Translations under genes and position numbers: made by a program
The notes under the pieces: model-generated
What the model was told of the DNA's origin: nothing
Databases searched by the model: none
What the model saw: only the letters and a program-made list of their open reading frames with translations
From: JAGVXH01 sp041649755
GTDB lineage: Archaea; Nanobdellota; Nanobdellia; Pacearchaeales; GW2011-AR1
Length of the DNA: 64,000 nt
Assembly: GCA_041649755.1 (NCBI GenBank)
Contig: JBAZMK010000004.1
Coordinates: 29,128-93,127 of the forward strand
Reading direction: 5' to 3'
In this document: positions 1 to 8,652 of the stretch, one piece after another
How positions within the stretch are numbered: the stretch's first letter is position 1
Layout: every line of letters begins with the position of its first letter

Positions 1-1
1 G

Positions 2-586
2 GCGCCGGGGTTACATAAAATGAAAAATTTGTATTTAGTTCCCAATCCTTGTTTGGTTGAGATTGACGGGGGTTTTAAAATTTTAATGTATCATGGGGCG
101 AGCATAAACCGGTTTGTTGATGAGATCCCAGATATTAGGACAAATTACGGGCATAGGTCTCCTACAAGGGTTGTGAGAGAGATGTTGAAAAGAAGGCATT
201 TAGCGCCCCTTCATGGTTCAATGGATTACATTCCTTGTGAAAATGGGGACCCTTTAGTTATAGAGACAATACCTGATATAATTGCTACGGCAGATCAGCA
301 CAGAGCAGATGTTTCAATTTACAACAATATCTTGATGATTTCGGGCTCTTGCTGGCAGGCGACGACACCTTTTGAAGAGAAAGTAGGTAATGTTCCAGAC
401 CCTTGCAAAGTTCCTTTGTTTAACTTAAAGACAAGAGAGATAAAGATTTTAGACTTTTCTGATAATTTAAAAGAAATAAAATGGGAAGAGGGGGATGGGC
501 TGGCTTGTAAGATTAGTGATTGTCCTAAGGAAGAAGAATGTTTAAAAGAAGTTAATTGTGAGGAGAAAAAAGATGGAAAAGTGTGA
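2..586 (+). CDS. polB: DNA polymerase D small subunit DP1 (3' part, 5' end outside window)
   Basis: This is the C-terminal part of the archaeal PolD small subunit, a calcineurin-like phosphoesterase that pairs with DP2 as proofreading 3'-5' exonuclease. The frame is open to the left edge, so the internal ATG at 20 is not the real start. Visible family landmarks are NPCLVEIDG and ILMYHGASI, then RHLAPLHG, DPLVIETIPDI and SGSCWQ. The usual metal-binding GHxH motif after PDI reads ADQH, so Gly and the first His are replaced by Ala and Asp; nuclease activity may be altered or lost. The C-terminal tail is acidic and Cys-containing. It overlaps the DP2 gene by 14 bp, so the two are probably translationally coupled. 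Confidence 0.88.
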   Translation, partial: APGLHKMKNLYLVPNPCLVEIDGGFKILMYHGASINRFVDEIPDIRTNYGHRSPTRVVREMLKRRHLAPLHGSMDYIPCENGDPLVIETIPDIIATADQHRADVSIYNNILMISGSCWQATTPFEEKVGNVPDPCKVPLFNLKTREIKILDFSDNLKEIKWEEGDGLACKISDCPKEEECLKEVNCEEKKDGKV

Positions 587-3500
587 GTGGGATGTGGAAG
601 GTTATTTTGGGGGTTTAAAGGAAGAGGTAGATAAAGAGTATGAATTGGCTGGCAGGGCAAGGAGCAAAGGGTTAGACCCTTCAGATAAGGTTGAAATTCC
701 TTTGGCGATGACTATGGCGGAAAAGTCTGTCGGGCTTGTCACAACAATTTATCCTGATTTGCCTATAAAAGAAATAAGTGAGAGGATTCTTGAATTGGAA
801 AAACAATATGGGCAGTTAGACACGACAGTTAGTTTTACAATTGCAAGGGAGATTGCTGAAGGCAAATTTTATAAATTTAGTACTCAACTTGAGGCAATTG
901 ACTGCGGGATTCGTGTTGGTTTTGCTTATATAACTCTTGGGGTTGTTGCTTCTCCGATTGAGGGTTATACCGGGTTAAGTTTGGGTAAAACAATGGATGG
1001 GAAAGACTATTTTATCGCTAACTTTTCAGGACCAATTCGGTCTGCGGGGACCACTGCAACCTGTCTTGTTTTAATGTTGATTGATTATCTTAGGGAACAT
1101 TTCGGTTACGCCAAGTACGACCCAGATGAGAGAGAGGTCAAAAGATATATCACTGAAAATTTAGACTATCACGAGAGGGTTACTAATTTGCAGTATCTCC
1201 CCACAGAAGAAGAGATGGAGTTTCTTGCGAAGAATTTGCCTATCCAGATTTCTGGCGACCCTACTGAAAGAAAAGAAGTTTCTAATTATAAGGATTTAGA
1301 CAGAGTTCCGACAAATTATATCCGCGGGGGTATGTGTCTTACATTTAGTGAGGGTTTGGCGCAAAAGGCAGGAAAGGGAATTGGGAGACTTTCTTCTCCT
1401 AAAAAATATGGGTTGAAATGTACTGGTTGGGATTTTTTGACAGAGTATATGGAAATACATAAAAGGAGAGAGGGAGGCAGTAAAGATGTTGTCGCGACTT
1501 ACATTAAAGATTTAGTTGCAGGCAGACCTGTTTATGGGCATCCCGGAGCATCCGGTGGTTTTCGGTTTAGGTATGGGCGGAGCCGTTCCTGCGGGTTTAG
1601 TGCAGTTTCAATACATCCTGCGACAATGGGGATTACTAACGGGTTTCTTTCTCATGGGACTCAATTAAAGATAGAGAAACCAACTAAAGGTTGTATAATT
1701 ACATCCTGCGACAAAATTGACGGACCTATTGTAAAGCTTAAGAATGGTTCGGTGAAGAAGATAAGTGATTTTGAAGAGTCAAAAAAGATTTACAAAGAAG
1801 TTTCGGAAATTATTTATTTGGGGGATATACTTTTTCCTTTAGGTGATGTTATTGATAGAAACTCAATGTTGCTTAAACAAGGCTATGTTGAGGAGTGGTG
1901 GAAATTAGAGTTAGAGGAAAAGTTAGGAAAGAAGTTGGGTTTTGATTTTTTTAATGTTTCTTTAGAAGAAGCTATTGAGTTTAGTGATACTTATTCTATT
2001 CCTCTTTATCCAAAATATATTTTTTACTGGAGCCAGATAGATAAAGAAGGTTTTTTTTCTTTGATTGAGTGGTTGAAGAAAGGATTTTGGCGAGGGGGAA
2101 AAATTGTTTTGCCGTGGGAGAATTCTGTTAGAGAGAAGTATAGTGTGGCAAAAAGGACTTTGGAACTGATAGGGGCAGAGCATGAAGTTTTTTTGGATAA
2201 TGTTGTTCTGAGTCGTGACGCTAAACCTCTTCTTTTAAATTTAGGGATATCTTTAGATTTAGAAGAGGGGGATTCTTTGAGAAAACCTTTTGAAAAAATT
2301 TCCGAGGGTGGTTCTGAAAAGGTTTTAGAAATTGTTAATAAATTCTCTAGATTTATTATAAAAGACAAGGCAGGGACTTTTATCGGGACAAGAATGGGGA
2401 GACCAGAGAAAGCGAAACTTAGAAAGTTGACTGGAAGTCCAAATATCCTTTTTCCAATTTCCGAGCAGGGGGGCAGGCTTAGGAGTGTTCAGGAGGCAGT
2501 TAATATAGGATATATTCTTTCTGACTGGCCTATTTTTGTTTGTGAGTGTGGAAATGAAACTATTTATCCAGTGTGTGAAAAATGTGGGTTGAGGACGAAG
2601 AGAAAGTATTATTGTAGGGTCTGTAAAAGGGTTGTTGATGAGCCTTGTGAATCTCATAAAGAGAGTTGTTCAAAGTTTTTGCGCAGAAGAGTTGATTCAA
2701 AGTATTATTTTGGGATTGCAAAGAACCACCTTGGCTATGAAAATCATGAAGTCCCCGCCTTGATAAAGGGTGTTAGGGGAACAAGTAGTGATGGTCATGA
2801 TTTTGAAAATTTAGCAAAAGGATTTCTAAGAGCCAAATATAATTTGTGTGTCAACAAAGATGGAACTATTCGTTACGATGGAACTGAGATTCCTTTGACA
2901 CATTTTAAGCCCTTAGAGATAAGGACTGGTGTTGAGAAACTGAAAGAATTAGGTTATGTTAAAGATATTTATGGAGACCACTTGGAGAGGGAAGACCAAA
3001 TTCTTGAGCTTAAACCCCATGATATCCTTATCCCTTCTTGTCCAGATACTTTAGATGAGAAAGGAGATGATGTATTCTTTAACATAGCTAATTTTGTTGA
3101 TGAGGAACTTGAGAAGTTTTATGGGCTTCCTAGATATTATAACCTTAAAAGTAAAGAAGATTTGGTTGGGCATCTTGTTGCGTGTATGGCCCCCCATAAT
3201 TGTGCAGGGGTTATAGGAAGGATTATTGGATTTAGCAAGATGCAAGGTTTGGTAGCGAGCCCTTATATGCATGCGGCGATGAGGAGGGATTGTGACGGCG
3301 ATGAGGCTGCAGTTATGATGTTAATGGATGTTTTGCTTAATTTTTCAAGAAAGTTTTTGCCAAGTCATCGTGGCGGGACGCAAGATGCTCCTTTGGTTTT
3401 GAATGCGAGAATAAGGGCTGGGGAGGTTGATGACCAAATTTTAGCTTTTGAACTTTGTGATGAATATCCTTTAGGGATGTACAGAATGGCTGAAGAAGGG

Positions 3501-4040
3501 AAACATTCAAGTGAGTGTAAGATAGAAACTGTTAAAAGTAGACTTAAGACAGGGGAAAATCCTTTTACTTGTACCGGTTTCACACATGATACAGAAGATA
3601 TTAATAAAGGGATTCTTAATGGGGCTTATAAGATTCTGCCTACAATGAAAGAAAAGGTTGGGGCACAGATGGAATTAGTGGGGAAAATAAGAGCCGTGGA
3701 CACAGAAGATGTTGCGAGGCTCGTAATAGAGAGACATTTAATAAGAGATATTCGGGGGAACTTAAGGAAATTTGCCCAACAGCAATTTAGGTGTGTTAAG
3801 TGTAATGAAAAGTTTAGACGACCCCCATTGATAGGTGTTTGCACAAAGTGTGGGGGAAAAATAATTTTTACGATAAGTGAGGGTTCAATAAAGAAATATC
3901 TTGAGCCTGCAATGGATTTAGCGAATAATTACCATATTTCTCCTTATACTAAGGAAGGAATGGAGCTTACGAAGATGTATATAGAGAGTATTTTTGGCAA
4001 AGACGATGATAAACAAGTAGAGTTGAATAAGTGGTTTTGA
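573..4040 (+). CDS. polC: DNA polymerase D large subunit DP2
   Basis: This is the catalytic subunit of the archaeal replicative polymerase PolD (1155 aa). The ATG at 573 is chosen over the in-frame GTG at 558 because a GAGGAG Shine-Dalgarno sequence lies 7 bases before it. The catalytic motif DCDGDE is at residues 906-911 and the flanking block MRRDCDGDEAAVMMLMD is intact. A cysteine cluster near residues 660-705 and a C-terminal zinc finger (CVKCNEKF...CTKCGG) match the family. The length is normal and no intein interrupts it. It follows DP1 directly, the usual archaeal PolD operon. Confidence 0.97.
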   Translation: MEKCEWDVEGYFGGLKEEVDKEYELAGRARSKGLDPSDKVEIPLAMTMAEKSVGLVTTIYPDLPIKEISERILELEKQYGQLDTTVSFTIAREIAEGKFYKFSTQLEAIDCGIRVGFAYITLGVVASPIEGYTGLSLGKTMDGKDYFIANFSGPIRSAGTTATCLVLMLIDYLREHFGYAKYDPDEREVKRYITENLDYHERVTNLQYLPTEEEMEFLAKNLPIQISGDPTERKEVSNYKDLDRVPTNYIRGGMCLTFSEGLAQKAGKGIGRLSSPKKYGLKCTGWDFLTEYMEIHKRREGGSKDVVATYIKDLVAGRPVYGHPGASGGFRFRYGRSRSCGFSAVSIHPATMGITNGFLSHGTQLKIEKPTKGCIITSCDKIDGPIVKLKNGSVKKISDFEESKKIYKEVSEIIYLGDILFPLGDVIDRNSMLLKQGYVEEWWKLELEEKLGKKLGFDFFNVSLEEAIEFSDTYSIPLYPKYIFYWSQIDKEGFFSLIEWLKKGFWRGGKIVLPWENSVREKYSVAKRTLELIGAEHEVFLDNVVLSRDAKPLLLNLGISLDLEEGDSLRKPFEKISEGGSEKVLEIVNKFSRFIIKDKAGTFIGTRMGRPEKAKLRKLTGSPNILFPISEQGGRLRSVQEAVNIGYILSDWPIFVCECGNETIYPVCEKCGLRTKRKYYCRVCKRVVDEPCESHKESCSKFLRRRVDSKYYFGIAKNHLGYENHEVPALIKGVRGTSSDGHDFENLAKGFLRAKYNLCVNKDGTIRYDGTEIPLTHFKPLEIRTGVEKLKELGYVKDIYGDHLEREDQILELKPHDILIPSCPDTLDEKGDDVFFNIANFVDEELEKFYGLPRYYNLKSKEDLVGHLVACMAPHNCAGVIGRIIGFSKMQGLVASPYMHAAMRRDCDGDEAAVMMLMDVLLNFSRKFLPSHRGGTQDAPLVLNARIRAGEVDDQILAFELCDEYPLGMYRMAEEGKHSSECKIETVKSRLKTGENPFTCTGFTHDTEDINKGILNGAYKILPTMKEKVGAQMELVGKIRAVDTEDVARLVIERHLIRDIRGNLRKFAQQQFRCVKCNEKFRRPPLIGVCTKCGGKIIFTISEGSIKKYLEPAMDLANNYHISPYTKEGMELTKMYIESIFGKDDDKQVELNKWF

Positions 4041-4048
4041 ATAACAAT

Positions 4049-4060
4049 CTAATTTAAATA
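4049..4060 (+). promoter_or_regulatory. TATA box for the 4.1-kb gene
   Basis: TTTAAATA at 4053-4060 lies about 26 bp before the ATG at 4082. This spacing predicts a leaderless transcript starting at that ATG and argues against the upstream in-frame ATG at 4070. Confidence 0.5.
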
Positions 4061-4081
4061 AAAAAGAATATGGGTTTTTTT

Positions 4082-4486
4082 ATGGATGCAGGGGAATATT
4101 TGAAGAGAATTGTTCTTCATGAGGGGAAAACCACCCATCTTATAGAGAATCGTGATTTGTCTCCTGTTAAAAAAAGGTGTTTTGGAAATTTGTTAGCAAT
4201 TCTCTGTTGCAATTCTCTTTTTGAAGACCAGCCTCTCCGCGCAGATACGGAAGGGGGTTCTTTTTCAAAAGAGGGGATTAGCTATAGAATTGAGAGATTA
4301 AGAGAGAAAGGTTTTGATGAGTTGGGGATTTATCGTGCTTTGGTTTCTTCAAGAAACGAGTTTATTTCTAGAAGAGAGATAAAAGAGGGGTACGGGGAGA
4401 TTCATCAGAGAAGACTTCATTGCGAGTTGTATAGTTTTGTTTTAAAAGATTTGGATAGAATAATCTATTATGTTGATTTACTTTAA
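4082..4486 (+). CDS. Hypothetical protein of unknown function
   Basis: I do not recognise this protein of 134 aa. It is charged, mostly helical in appearance, has no signal peptide or membrane segment, and carries two adjacent cysteines (ILCCNS). ATG 4070 is also in frame and would add MGFF, but the TATA spacing favours 4082. It stands alone on the plus strand and its end overlaps the convergent YbjQ-like gene by 9 bp. No catalytic motif is visible. Confidence 0.6.
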   Translation: MDAGEYLKRIVLHEGKTTHLIENRDLSPVKKRCFGNLLAILCCNSLFEDQPLRADTEGGSFSKEGISYRIERLREKGFDELGIYRALVSSRNEFISRREIKEGYGEIHQRRLHCELYSFVLKDLDRIIYYVDLL

Positions 4487-4798
4487 CTTCACTGCTGTTC
4501 CGTAGACAAGCATTTCAGCCGCACCAGTCATAATCATCGCCGTAGAATATCTAATTCCTATAATTGCGTCAGCTTTTAGTTTTATAGCCTCATTTACCAT
4601 TCTGTTGAATGCTTCCTCTCTTGCCTGAGTTGTCATTTCAGTATAGGATTTTATTTCTCCACCCACTATATTTTTTAATCCCGCGGCTATATCCCTCCCA
4701 ATATGTCTTGCACGGATTGTGTTTCCTTTGACTACCCCCAAGATTTTTGCAATTTTCTTTCCAGGAATTTCTTCTGTTGTAGTTGTTATAATTTCCAT
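4478..4798 (-). CDS. YbjQ/UPF0145 (DUF74) family protein
   Basis: This 106-aa protein matches the YbjQ/UPF0145 family, which forms small pentameric beta-rich domains of uncertain function sometimes annotated as heavy-metal binding. Diagnostic features are the N-terminal EIITTTTEEIPGKKI, the central GLKNIVGGEIKSYTEM, and the C-terminal KADAIIGIRY followed by VYGTAVKLK. The length is typical for the family. The family assignment is firm; the biochemical role is not known. It precedes a small membrane protein gene in the opposite direction of DP2. Confidence 0.85.
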   Translation of the reverse strand: MEIITTTTEEIPGKKIAKILGVVKGNTIRARHIGRDIAAGLKNIVGGEIKSYTEMTTQAREEAFNRMVNEAIKLKADAIIGIRYSTAMIMTGAAEMLVYGTAVKLK

Positions 4799-4804
4799 AT
4801 TCTT

Positions 4805-4987
4805 TTATTTTCTTTTAGTTTTTATATCCTTCCTTTGTTCTATTTTATCTTCTTCTCTATTAAATATGATTAGGGTAATCCCTAAGATTATTAGAATTAT
4901 TGGAAAAGATATTGTTCTTGTTTTAAGATAAAATATAATAGCAACTAAGATTGCAATAGAACCTAAAATTATCGCTTCTTTACCCAT
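4805..4987 (-). CDS. Small membrane protein, two TM helices
   Basis: This 60-aa protein has two hydrophobic segments, about residues 4-20 and 26-43, followed by a highly charged C-terminal tail (EEDKIEQRKDIKTKRK). No family is recognised. It lies just upstream of the YbjQ-like gene (6-bp gap) on the same strand and probably belongs to one transcript with it. Confidence 0.6.
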   Translation of the reverse strand: MGKEAIILGSIAILVAIIFYLKTRTISFPIILIILGITLIIFNREEDKIEQRKDIKTKRK

Positions 4988-5019
4988 ATTTTGTTTAGTT
5001 TAAGGAAGTTAATAAATGT

Positions 5020-6213
5020 TTATATGGGGAGGTAATAAATTATTGTGGGGATTAAGAGTGTGCCCATAAGAAATCCTTTTCTTACATTAAATTCTATACA
5101 GGTCAGGCCGATTAATGTAGAGATTGTGAAAACAAGAAGTCCTAAAGGTCCTGAAATAACCGCAACTATCAGAATCAATAAGATAAGAACGAATATAGAT
5201 ATTTTTGAGTAATTAATTTTATTTATGTGTTTTGCGAATTTTTTTGAAAGAAAGTTTGTGTAAGGGATAAGAATTATGGTTGAGATTAAAATTGCCACGA
5301 AAATTAATATCATTTCTTCTGTTGTTATTTTTGTTATTTGCGAGATTGCAGAGGCGACTCCAGTTCTGCTTTTATTAATTAGAAAGAGTATATAGAAAGA
5401 GAGAGCTGTGACTAGAGTGTTTACTGAGCCCAACAGAATGAGGAATTGCTCTCTTGAGGTTTTTCCTCCGATAGCTGAACCGATTATTGCACCCTGACTT
5501 GCACCGAGACCAGGGAGAATAGCACAAATTGGAGAGACTAAAATTGTAATGATAGAGGGTTTTATGATATCTTTTTTTAACACAGGGATTTTTTCTACTT
5601 TTTGTTTAGGAATTTTGGTTTTTGTCCGAATAGAGTAAATTATTGTTGATGAGCCAAATAGTCCGGTGAGAAGTGGGAGTAAGGGTTCTTTTAGTCCGAT
5701 GTTAAGTGAGCCTATTCCGAGAATTCCTGAAAGGAAGAATATAATTAGGGCTTTTGTTTTTGAGTTTTTTTCTGTATAAATCAGGAAGATAGACGCCCAT
5801 ATTAAAATCCACCCCATCATTTTGTTTAAGAAAGGATATATTCTTGGAAGGAATAAGAAGAATAGGGGGATGATGATTATTAAAGAGGTTATAGCAATTG
5901 TTGAGCCGATTATAGTTAATCTTACCGCGTGATGTCCTAGCCCCTTTAAAAGAAGCTCGTGTCCAGGCATTACACCCAGCCCAGTGTCTTCGTCGGGGGC
6001 TCCAAGAAATATTGCTGGAATGAAATCTATGAAAGTGTGGGTGATAGCCATAGAGACTATGAATACGAGGATTGAAGGAATCTTCTCTGGAGCCGGGGTA
6101 ATTATTGAAATTAGAATTAAAGAAACAAGATTTATGTGTATCCCAGGAATTATGCCTGTAAACGTGCCTATGAGGATTCCTAGTAAAAATGCAATCACAA
6201 GATAAACCCACAT
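5020..6213 (-). CDS. TctA-like (DUF112) membrane transporter
   Basis: This 397-aa polytopic membrane protein resembles the archaeal branch of the TctA/DUF112 family, related to permeases of tripartite tricarboxylate transporters. The N-terminal GIIPGIHIN motif and a second, inverted-repeat-like ILPGLGASQGAIIGSAIGG motif near residue 235 are typical, as is FLGAPDEDTGLGVMPGHELL. About ten hydrophobic helices can be counted. No TctB or TctC partner is nearby, as is usual for archaeal members, so the substrate cannot be stated. It lies downstream of the ribosomal operon on the same strand. Confidence 0.8.
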   Translation of the reverse strand: MWVYLVIAFLLGILIGTFTGIIPGIHINLVSLILISIITPAPEKIPSILVFIVSMAITHTFIDFIPAIFLGAPDEDTGLGVMPGHELLLKGLGHHAVRLTIIGSTIAITSLIIIIPLFFLFLPRIYPFLNKMMGWILIWASIFLIYTEKNSKTKALIIFFLSGILGIGSLNIGLKEPLLPLLTGLFGSSTIIYSIRTKTKIPKQKVEKIPVLKKDIIKPSIITILVSPICAILPGLGASQGAIIGSAIGGKTSREQFLILLGSVNTLVTALSFYILFLINKSRTGVASAISQITKITTEEMILIFVAILISTIILIPYTNFLSKKFAKHINKINYSKISIFVLILLILIVAVISGPLGLLVFTISTLIGLTCIEFNVRKGFLMGTLLIPTIIYYLPI

Positions 6214-6253
6214 AAATTTACTTATCTTGTTTAGTTAAATATTTATTGAAGGA

Positions 6254-6655
6254 TTACCTATAGCTTGTTTGTCGCATTGCTCTGGCTTTTGAGTCTCCTG
6301 GTTTACGAGTTTCTTTTCTTCTTGTGTCTGCTACCAAAAGATTTCGGTCATAGGAAAGATAAGTCATCTTTAAATTTTCATTTTCTGTGTATTTGGTTAT
6401 TGCTTTTGCTATTGCAAGTCTTGATGCTTCAATTTGTGAAGAAGTTCCGCCCCCTTTTACCCATACTGAAATGTCAAATTTTAAGTCTCCAAGAATTTCT
6501 TTTGCAAGGATGATTGGTTCATTTAATTCTAATTGCTGAAGTTTAGGCAGTGAAGAAATCTTTTTTTTGTTTATAGTTATTTTTCCATTTCCTTCCCCTA
6601 TTGTAGCTTTGGCTATAGCCGTCTTTCTCTTTCCTGAAATTACTATTTTTTTCAT
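6254..6655 (-). CDS. rps9: Ribosomal protein uS9
   Basis: This is 30S protein uS9 (133 aa), which reaches into the decoding centre with its C-terminal tail. Recognition rests on the N-terminal GKRKTAIAKATIGEG, the central VWVKGGGTSSQIEASRLAIAKA and the basic C-terminus DSKARAMRQTSYR. It is the last gene of the minus-strand ribosomal operon. Its start overlaps the stop of the uL13 gene by 4 bp (ATGA type), indicating translational coupling. Confidence 0.97.
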   Translation of the reverse strand: MKKIVISGKRKTAIAKATIGEGNGKITINKKKISSLPKLQQLELNEPIILAKEILGDLKFDISVWVKGGGTSSQIEASRLAIAKAITKYTENENLKMTYLSYDRNLLVADTRRKETRKPGDSKARAMRQTSYR

Positions 6656-7065
6656 TTTAGTGCTCTGATAAATTCTTCAACAGTGAAGCTTTTTATCGGT
6701 TTTTTGAATTCTATTTTTATCGCTTTTTTTATTTCTTCTTCGGGCAAGTTTCCTAAGCTTATATAACATCTTAGGTTTTTGAAAGCATTTCTTCCTTTTG
6801 CCCTGTCCCAAGGAAGCATACCTCTAATCATTCTTTTTAATATTAGGTCTTCTCTTCTTATGTATTTTGGACCTTTCATGGAAGAACCTCTTCCCATCTT
6901 TAATTTTGCACGCATTTTTTTTACATATTCCTCTTTATTTCCAGAGATCAGAACTTTTTCAGAATTAATTAATACTATGTTATTCCCTTTTAACAATTCC
7001 TTAGCGATTATGCTTGAGATTCTCCCGAAAATTGCAGATTCTCCGTTGAAAATTTTTTTTACCAT
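6652..7065 (-). CDS. rpl13: Ribosomal protein uL13
   Basis: This is 50S protein uL13 (137 aa). Conserved blocks include the N-terminal FGRISSIIAKELLKGNNIVLINSE and the GPKYIRREDLILKRMIRGMLPWDRAKGR-type region typical of archaeal and eukaryotic L13. The gene sits between eL18 and uS9, the standard archaeal order, and overlaps both neighbours by 1-4 bp. Confidence 0.97.
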   Translation of the reverse strand: MVKKIFNGESAIFGRISSIIAKELLKGNNIVLINSEKVLISGNKEEYVKKMRAKLKMGRGSSMKGPKYIRREDLILKRMIRGMLPWDRAKGRNAFKNLRCYISLGNLPEEEIKKAIKIEFKKPIKSFTVEEFIRALK

Positions 7066-7424
7066 TATTTCAAAATATTATATCCTTTAAGTTCAGGATT
7101 TTTTTTAATTTCGTCTTTAATTGGTGTAAAATTGGATTTTGATTCTTTTAATTTTTCAAGTGCTTTTTTTGATATAGACCATGCAACGATTTTTTTGCTT
7201 TTGCTTAATTCTCCTGCACTTAGAACTTTCCCCACTATGATTACGTTTCCATCAACCATATCAATATCCTTCAGATTTATTGCTGACCATCTTCTTTTTG
7301 GTTTGGCGAGTTCTTTTGCAACAATAGGGTTTGTTTTTTTTAATTTTATTATAGTCTCAACTAGTTCGGAGTCTGTTTTGTGCTTTGTTCTTTTTTCAAT
7401 TTTAGTTTTGCTTATTTTTTCCAT
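7065..7424 (-). CDS. rpl18e: Ribosomal protein eL18
   Basis: This is the archaeal/eukaryotic-type 50S protein eL18 (119 aa). The start at 7424 (MEKISKTK) is chosen because the longer open frame to 7487 runs into the tRNA-Leu gene. Recognisable segments are PKRRWSAINLKDID, VVGKVLSAGELS and KKIVAWSISKKAL. It follows the tRNA-Leu gene and is coupled to uL13 by a 1-base overlap. Confidence 0.95.
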   Translation of the reverse strand: MEKISKTKIEKRTKHKTDSELVETIIKLKKTNPIVAKELAKPKRRWSAINLKDIDMVDGNVIIVGKVLSAGELSKSKKIVAWSISKKALEKLKESKSNFTPIKDEIKKNPELKGYNILK

Positions 7425-7450
7425 TTTTAAATTTCTGAATATGATGAGGA

Positions 7451-7528
7451 GAGGAGGATTCGAACCCCCGCAGGCACAAGCCAACACGGCCTTAACGTGT
7501 CCCGTTTGACCGCTCCGGCATCTCCTCA
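7451..7528 (-). tRNA. tRNA-Leu, structural anticodon AAG
   Basis: Read on the minus strand, this is a class II tRNA with acceptor pairing GAGGAGA/TCTCCTC, a D-stem CCG/CGG, a five-pair anticodon stem ACACG/CGTGT, loop TTAAGGC, a 14-nt variable arm with a GGC/GCC stem, and a canonical T-loop TTCGAAT. The long variable arm and the A after the acceptor stem indicate Leu. With U33 in register the anticodon is AAG, that is A34, where archaea normally have GAG. The acceptor ends may extend to about 7447 and 7529. A tRNA-Leu before the L18e-L13-S9 genes is also known from the halobacterial S9 operon. Confidence 0.88.
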
Positions 7529-7530
7529 GG

Positions 7531-8235
7531 TTATTTAATCGCTTTGATTATATCAGAGAGATTTTTTACTAGAGTGTTGCAAGACTCTGTAAATATTTCT
7601 TCGGGGCTAATTTGTCCCCAAGATTCAATATAAATCATTAATTCTTTTTCAAATTCTATAGATACCCCTGGGAAATCCTTTAAGTCTTCGTTATCTAATT
7701 CCCTTTTTAAGTGGTCTTTAACTTTTAATTTTCCGGCGTATTCAAAGACGTCCGGATAGAGCTCTGCTAATTTTTCATGTTTTTCTCCTTCGTGAGAAAT
7801 TTTCATTTTTGGAATTTGTTTATAATAAAGAAGTCCTGGGGAGAATTTTGAATGTTTTATACCAATTCCACTTCTTGCTTTTGCTATAAGTTCTATTTCT
7901 TGTCCTGCATCAAGTAAGACTATAGGTATGTCGGGATAGACCGAAATATCTCCTAGTTCTTTTGATAAAACATTTATCCCGCCACTTTTTCCTTTTGCCT
8001 TTAGTTTTAGTTCAAGGTCTAAATCTTTTTTCAATTTTTGATTTTTTATCGGGATTAGCCCCAGCCTATGGGCTATTATTTCATCGTAAAGTGCGGAGTC
8101 GTTTTTATGTATTTCAACTTCATCTATTGCAAGAATTGGAATTTCGTTTACACTTCTTCTTATTGCGTTTGCAAGACTCATATCTATTTCTATTGGGAAA
8201 GATATTTCTTCCGATTTTTTTTCAGTTGTTTTCAT
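7531..8235 (-). CDS. rpoD: DNA-directed RNA polymerase subunit D (Rpb3 homologue)
   Basis: This 234-aa protein is archaeal RNA polymerase subunit D, which dimerises with subunit L to start assembly of the enzyme. The N-terminal IDMSLANAIRRSVNEIPILAIDEVEI block and AHRLGLIPI are diagnostic. Many archaeal D subunits carry a 3Fe-4S or 4Fe-4S domain; here the equivalent insert (about residues 140-190) has no cysteines, so this D subunit lacks the cluster. It lies between uS11 and tRNA-Leu in the conserved operon. Confidence 0.95.
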   Translation of the reverse strand: MKTTEKKSEEISFPIEIDMSLANAIRRSVNEIPILAIDEVEIHKNDSALYDEIIAHRLGLIPIKNQKLKKDLDLELKLKAKGKSGGINVLSKELGDISVYPDIPIVLLDAGQEIELIAKARSGIGIKHSKFSPGLLYYKQIPKMKISHEGEKHEKLAELYPDVFEYAGKLKVKDHLKRELDNEDLKDFPGVSIEFEKELMIYIESWGQISPEEIFTESCNTLVKNLSDIIKAIK

Positions 8236-8265
8236 TTTTATTTGTCTTTTTTTCAGTTTATAAGT

Positions 8266-8652
8266 TTATACTCTCCGCCCCCTTCTTCCATGTGGTTTTT
8301 TAGGTCCGCCTCTTGGGATTTTTGTTACCTCTCCCATACTTAATATTTTAAATCCTTCTTTTGTAAGAGTTCTTGCAATTGCGTGGGCACCCGGTCCGAA
8401 ACCAGTTTCTCCTGTTTGACCTTTAATTTTTATATATAGGTTTGTAATCTTATAATCTTTACACATCTCCTGAATTTTTTTAGCTATAAACATTGCAATT
8501 GTCGGGTTTGCTTTCATTCGGTCATGTTTAGTTATTAAACCCCCAGAGATGCGCCCAATAGTATTCCCAGCTAAATCTGTTAGTGTAGCAATTGTATTAT
8601 TAAAACTTGCATAAATGTTTAAAACACCTATATTTTCCTCATTCTTCTTCAT
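8266..8652 (-). CDS. rps11: Ribosomal protein uS11
   Basis: This is 30S protein uS11 (128 aa), a platform protein. It shows the family blocks IYASFNNTIATLTDLAGNTI, FGPGAHAIARTLTKEGFKI and the conserved C-terminal RGGPKKPHGRRGRRV. It overlaps the uS4 gene by 14 bp and is followed by rpoD, the usual archaeal arrangement. Confidence 0.97.
   Translation of the reverse strand: MKKNEENIGVLNIYASFNNTIATLTDLAGNTIGRISGGLITKHDRMKANPTIAMFIAKKIQEMCKDYKITNLYIKIKGQTGETGFGPGAHAIARTLTKEGFKILSMGEVTKIPRGGPKKPHGRRGRRV

Noticed and set aside
1680..2400. Possible intein or insertion in the DP2 gene
   Set aside because: The total length is normal for DP2 and no splicing-type motifs (N-terminal Cys/Ser block, C-terminal HN) are seen.
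7427..7487. N-terminal extension of eL18 (MLACACGG...)
   Set aside because: These codons lie in the tRNA-Leu gene; the start at 7424 matches the family.
7451..7528. Anticodon TAA for the tRNA-Leu
   Set aside because: Setting TAA in register breaks the anticodon stem pairing; AAG gives five clean pairs.
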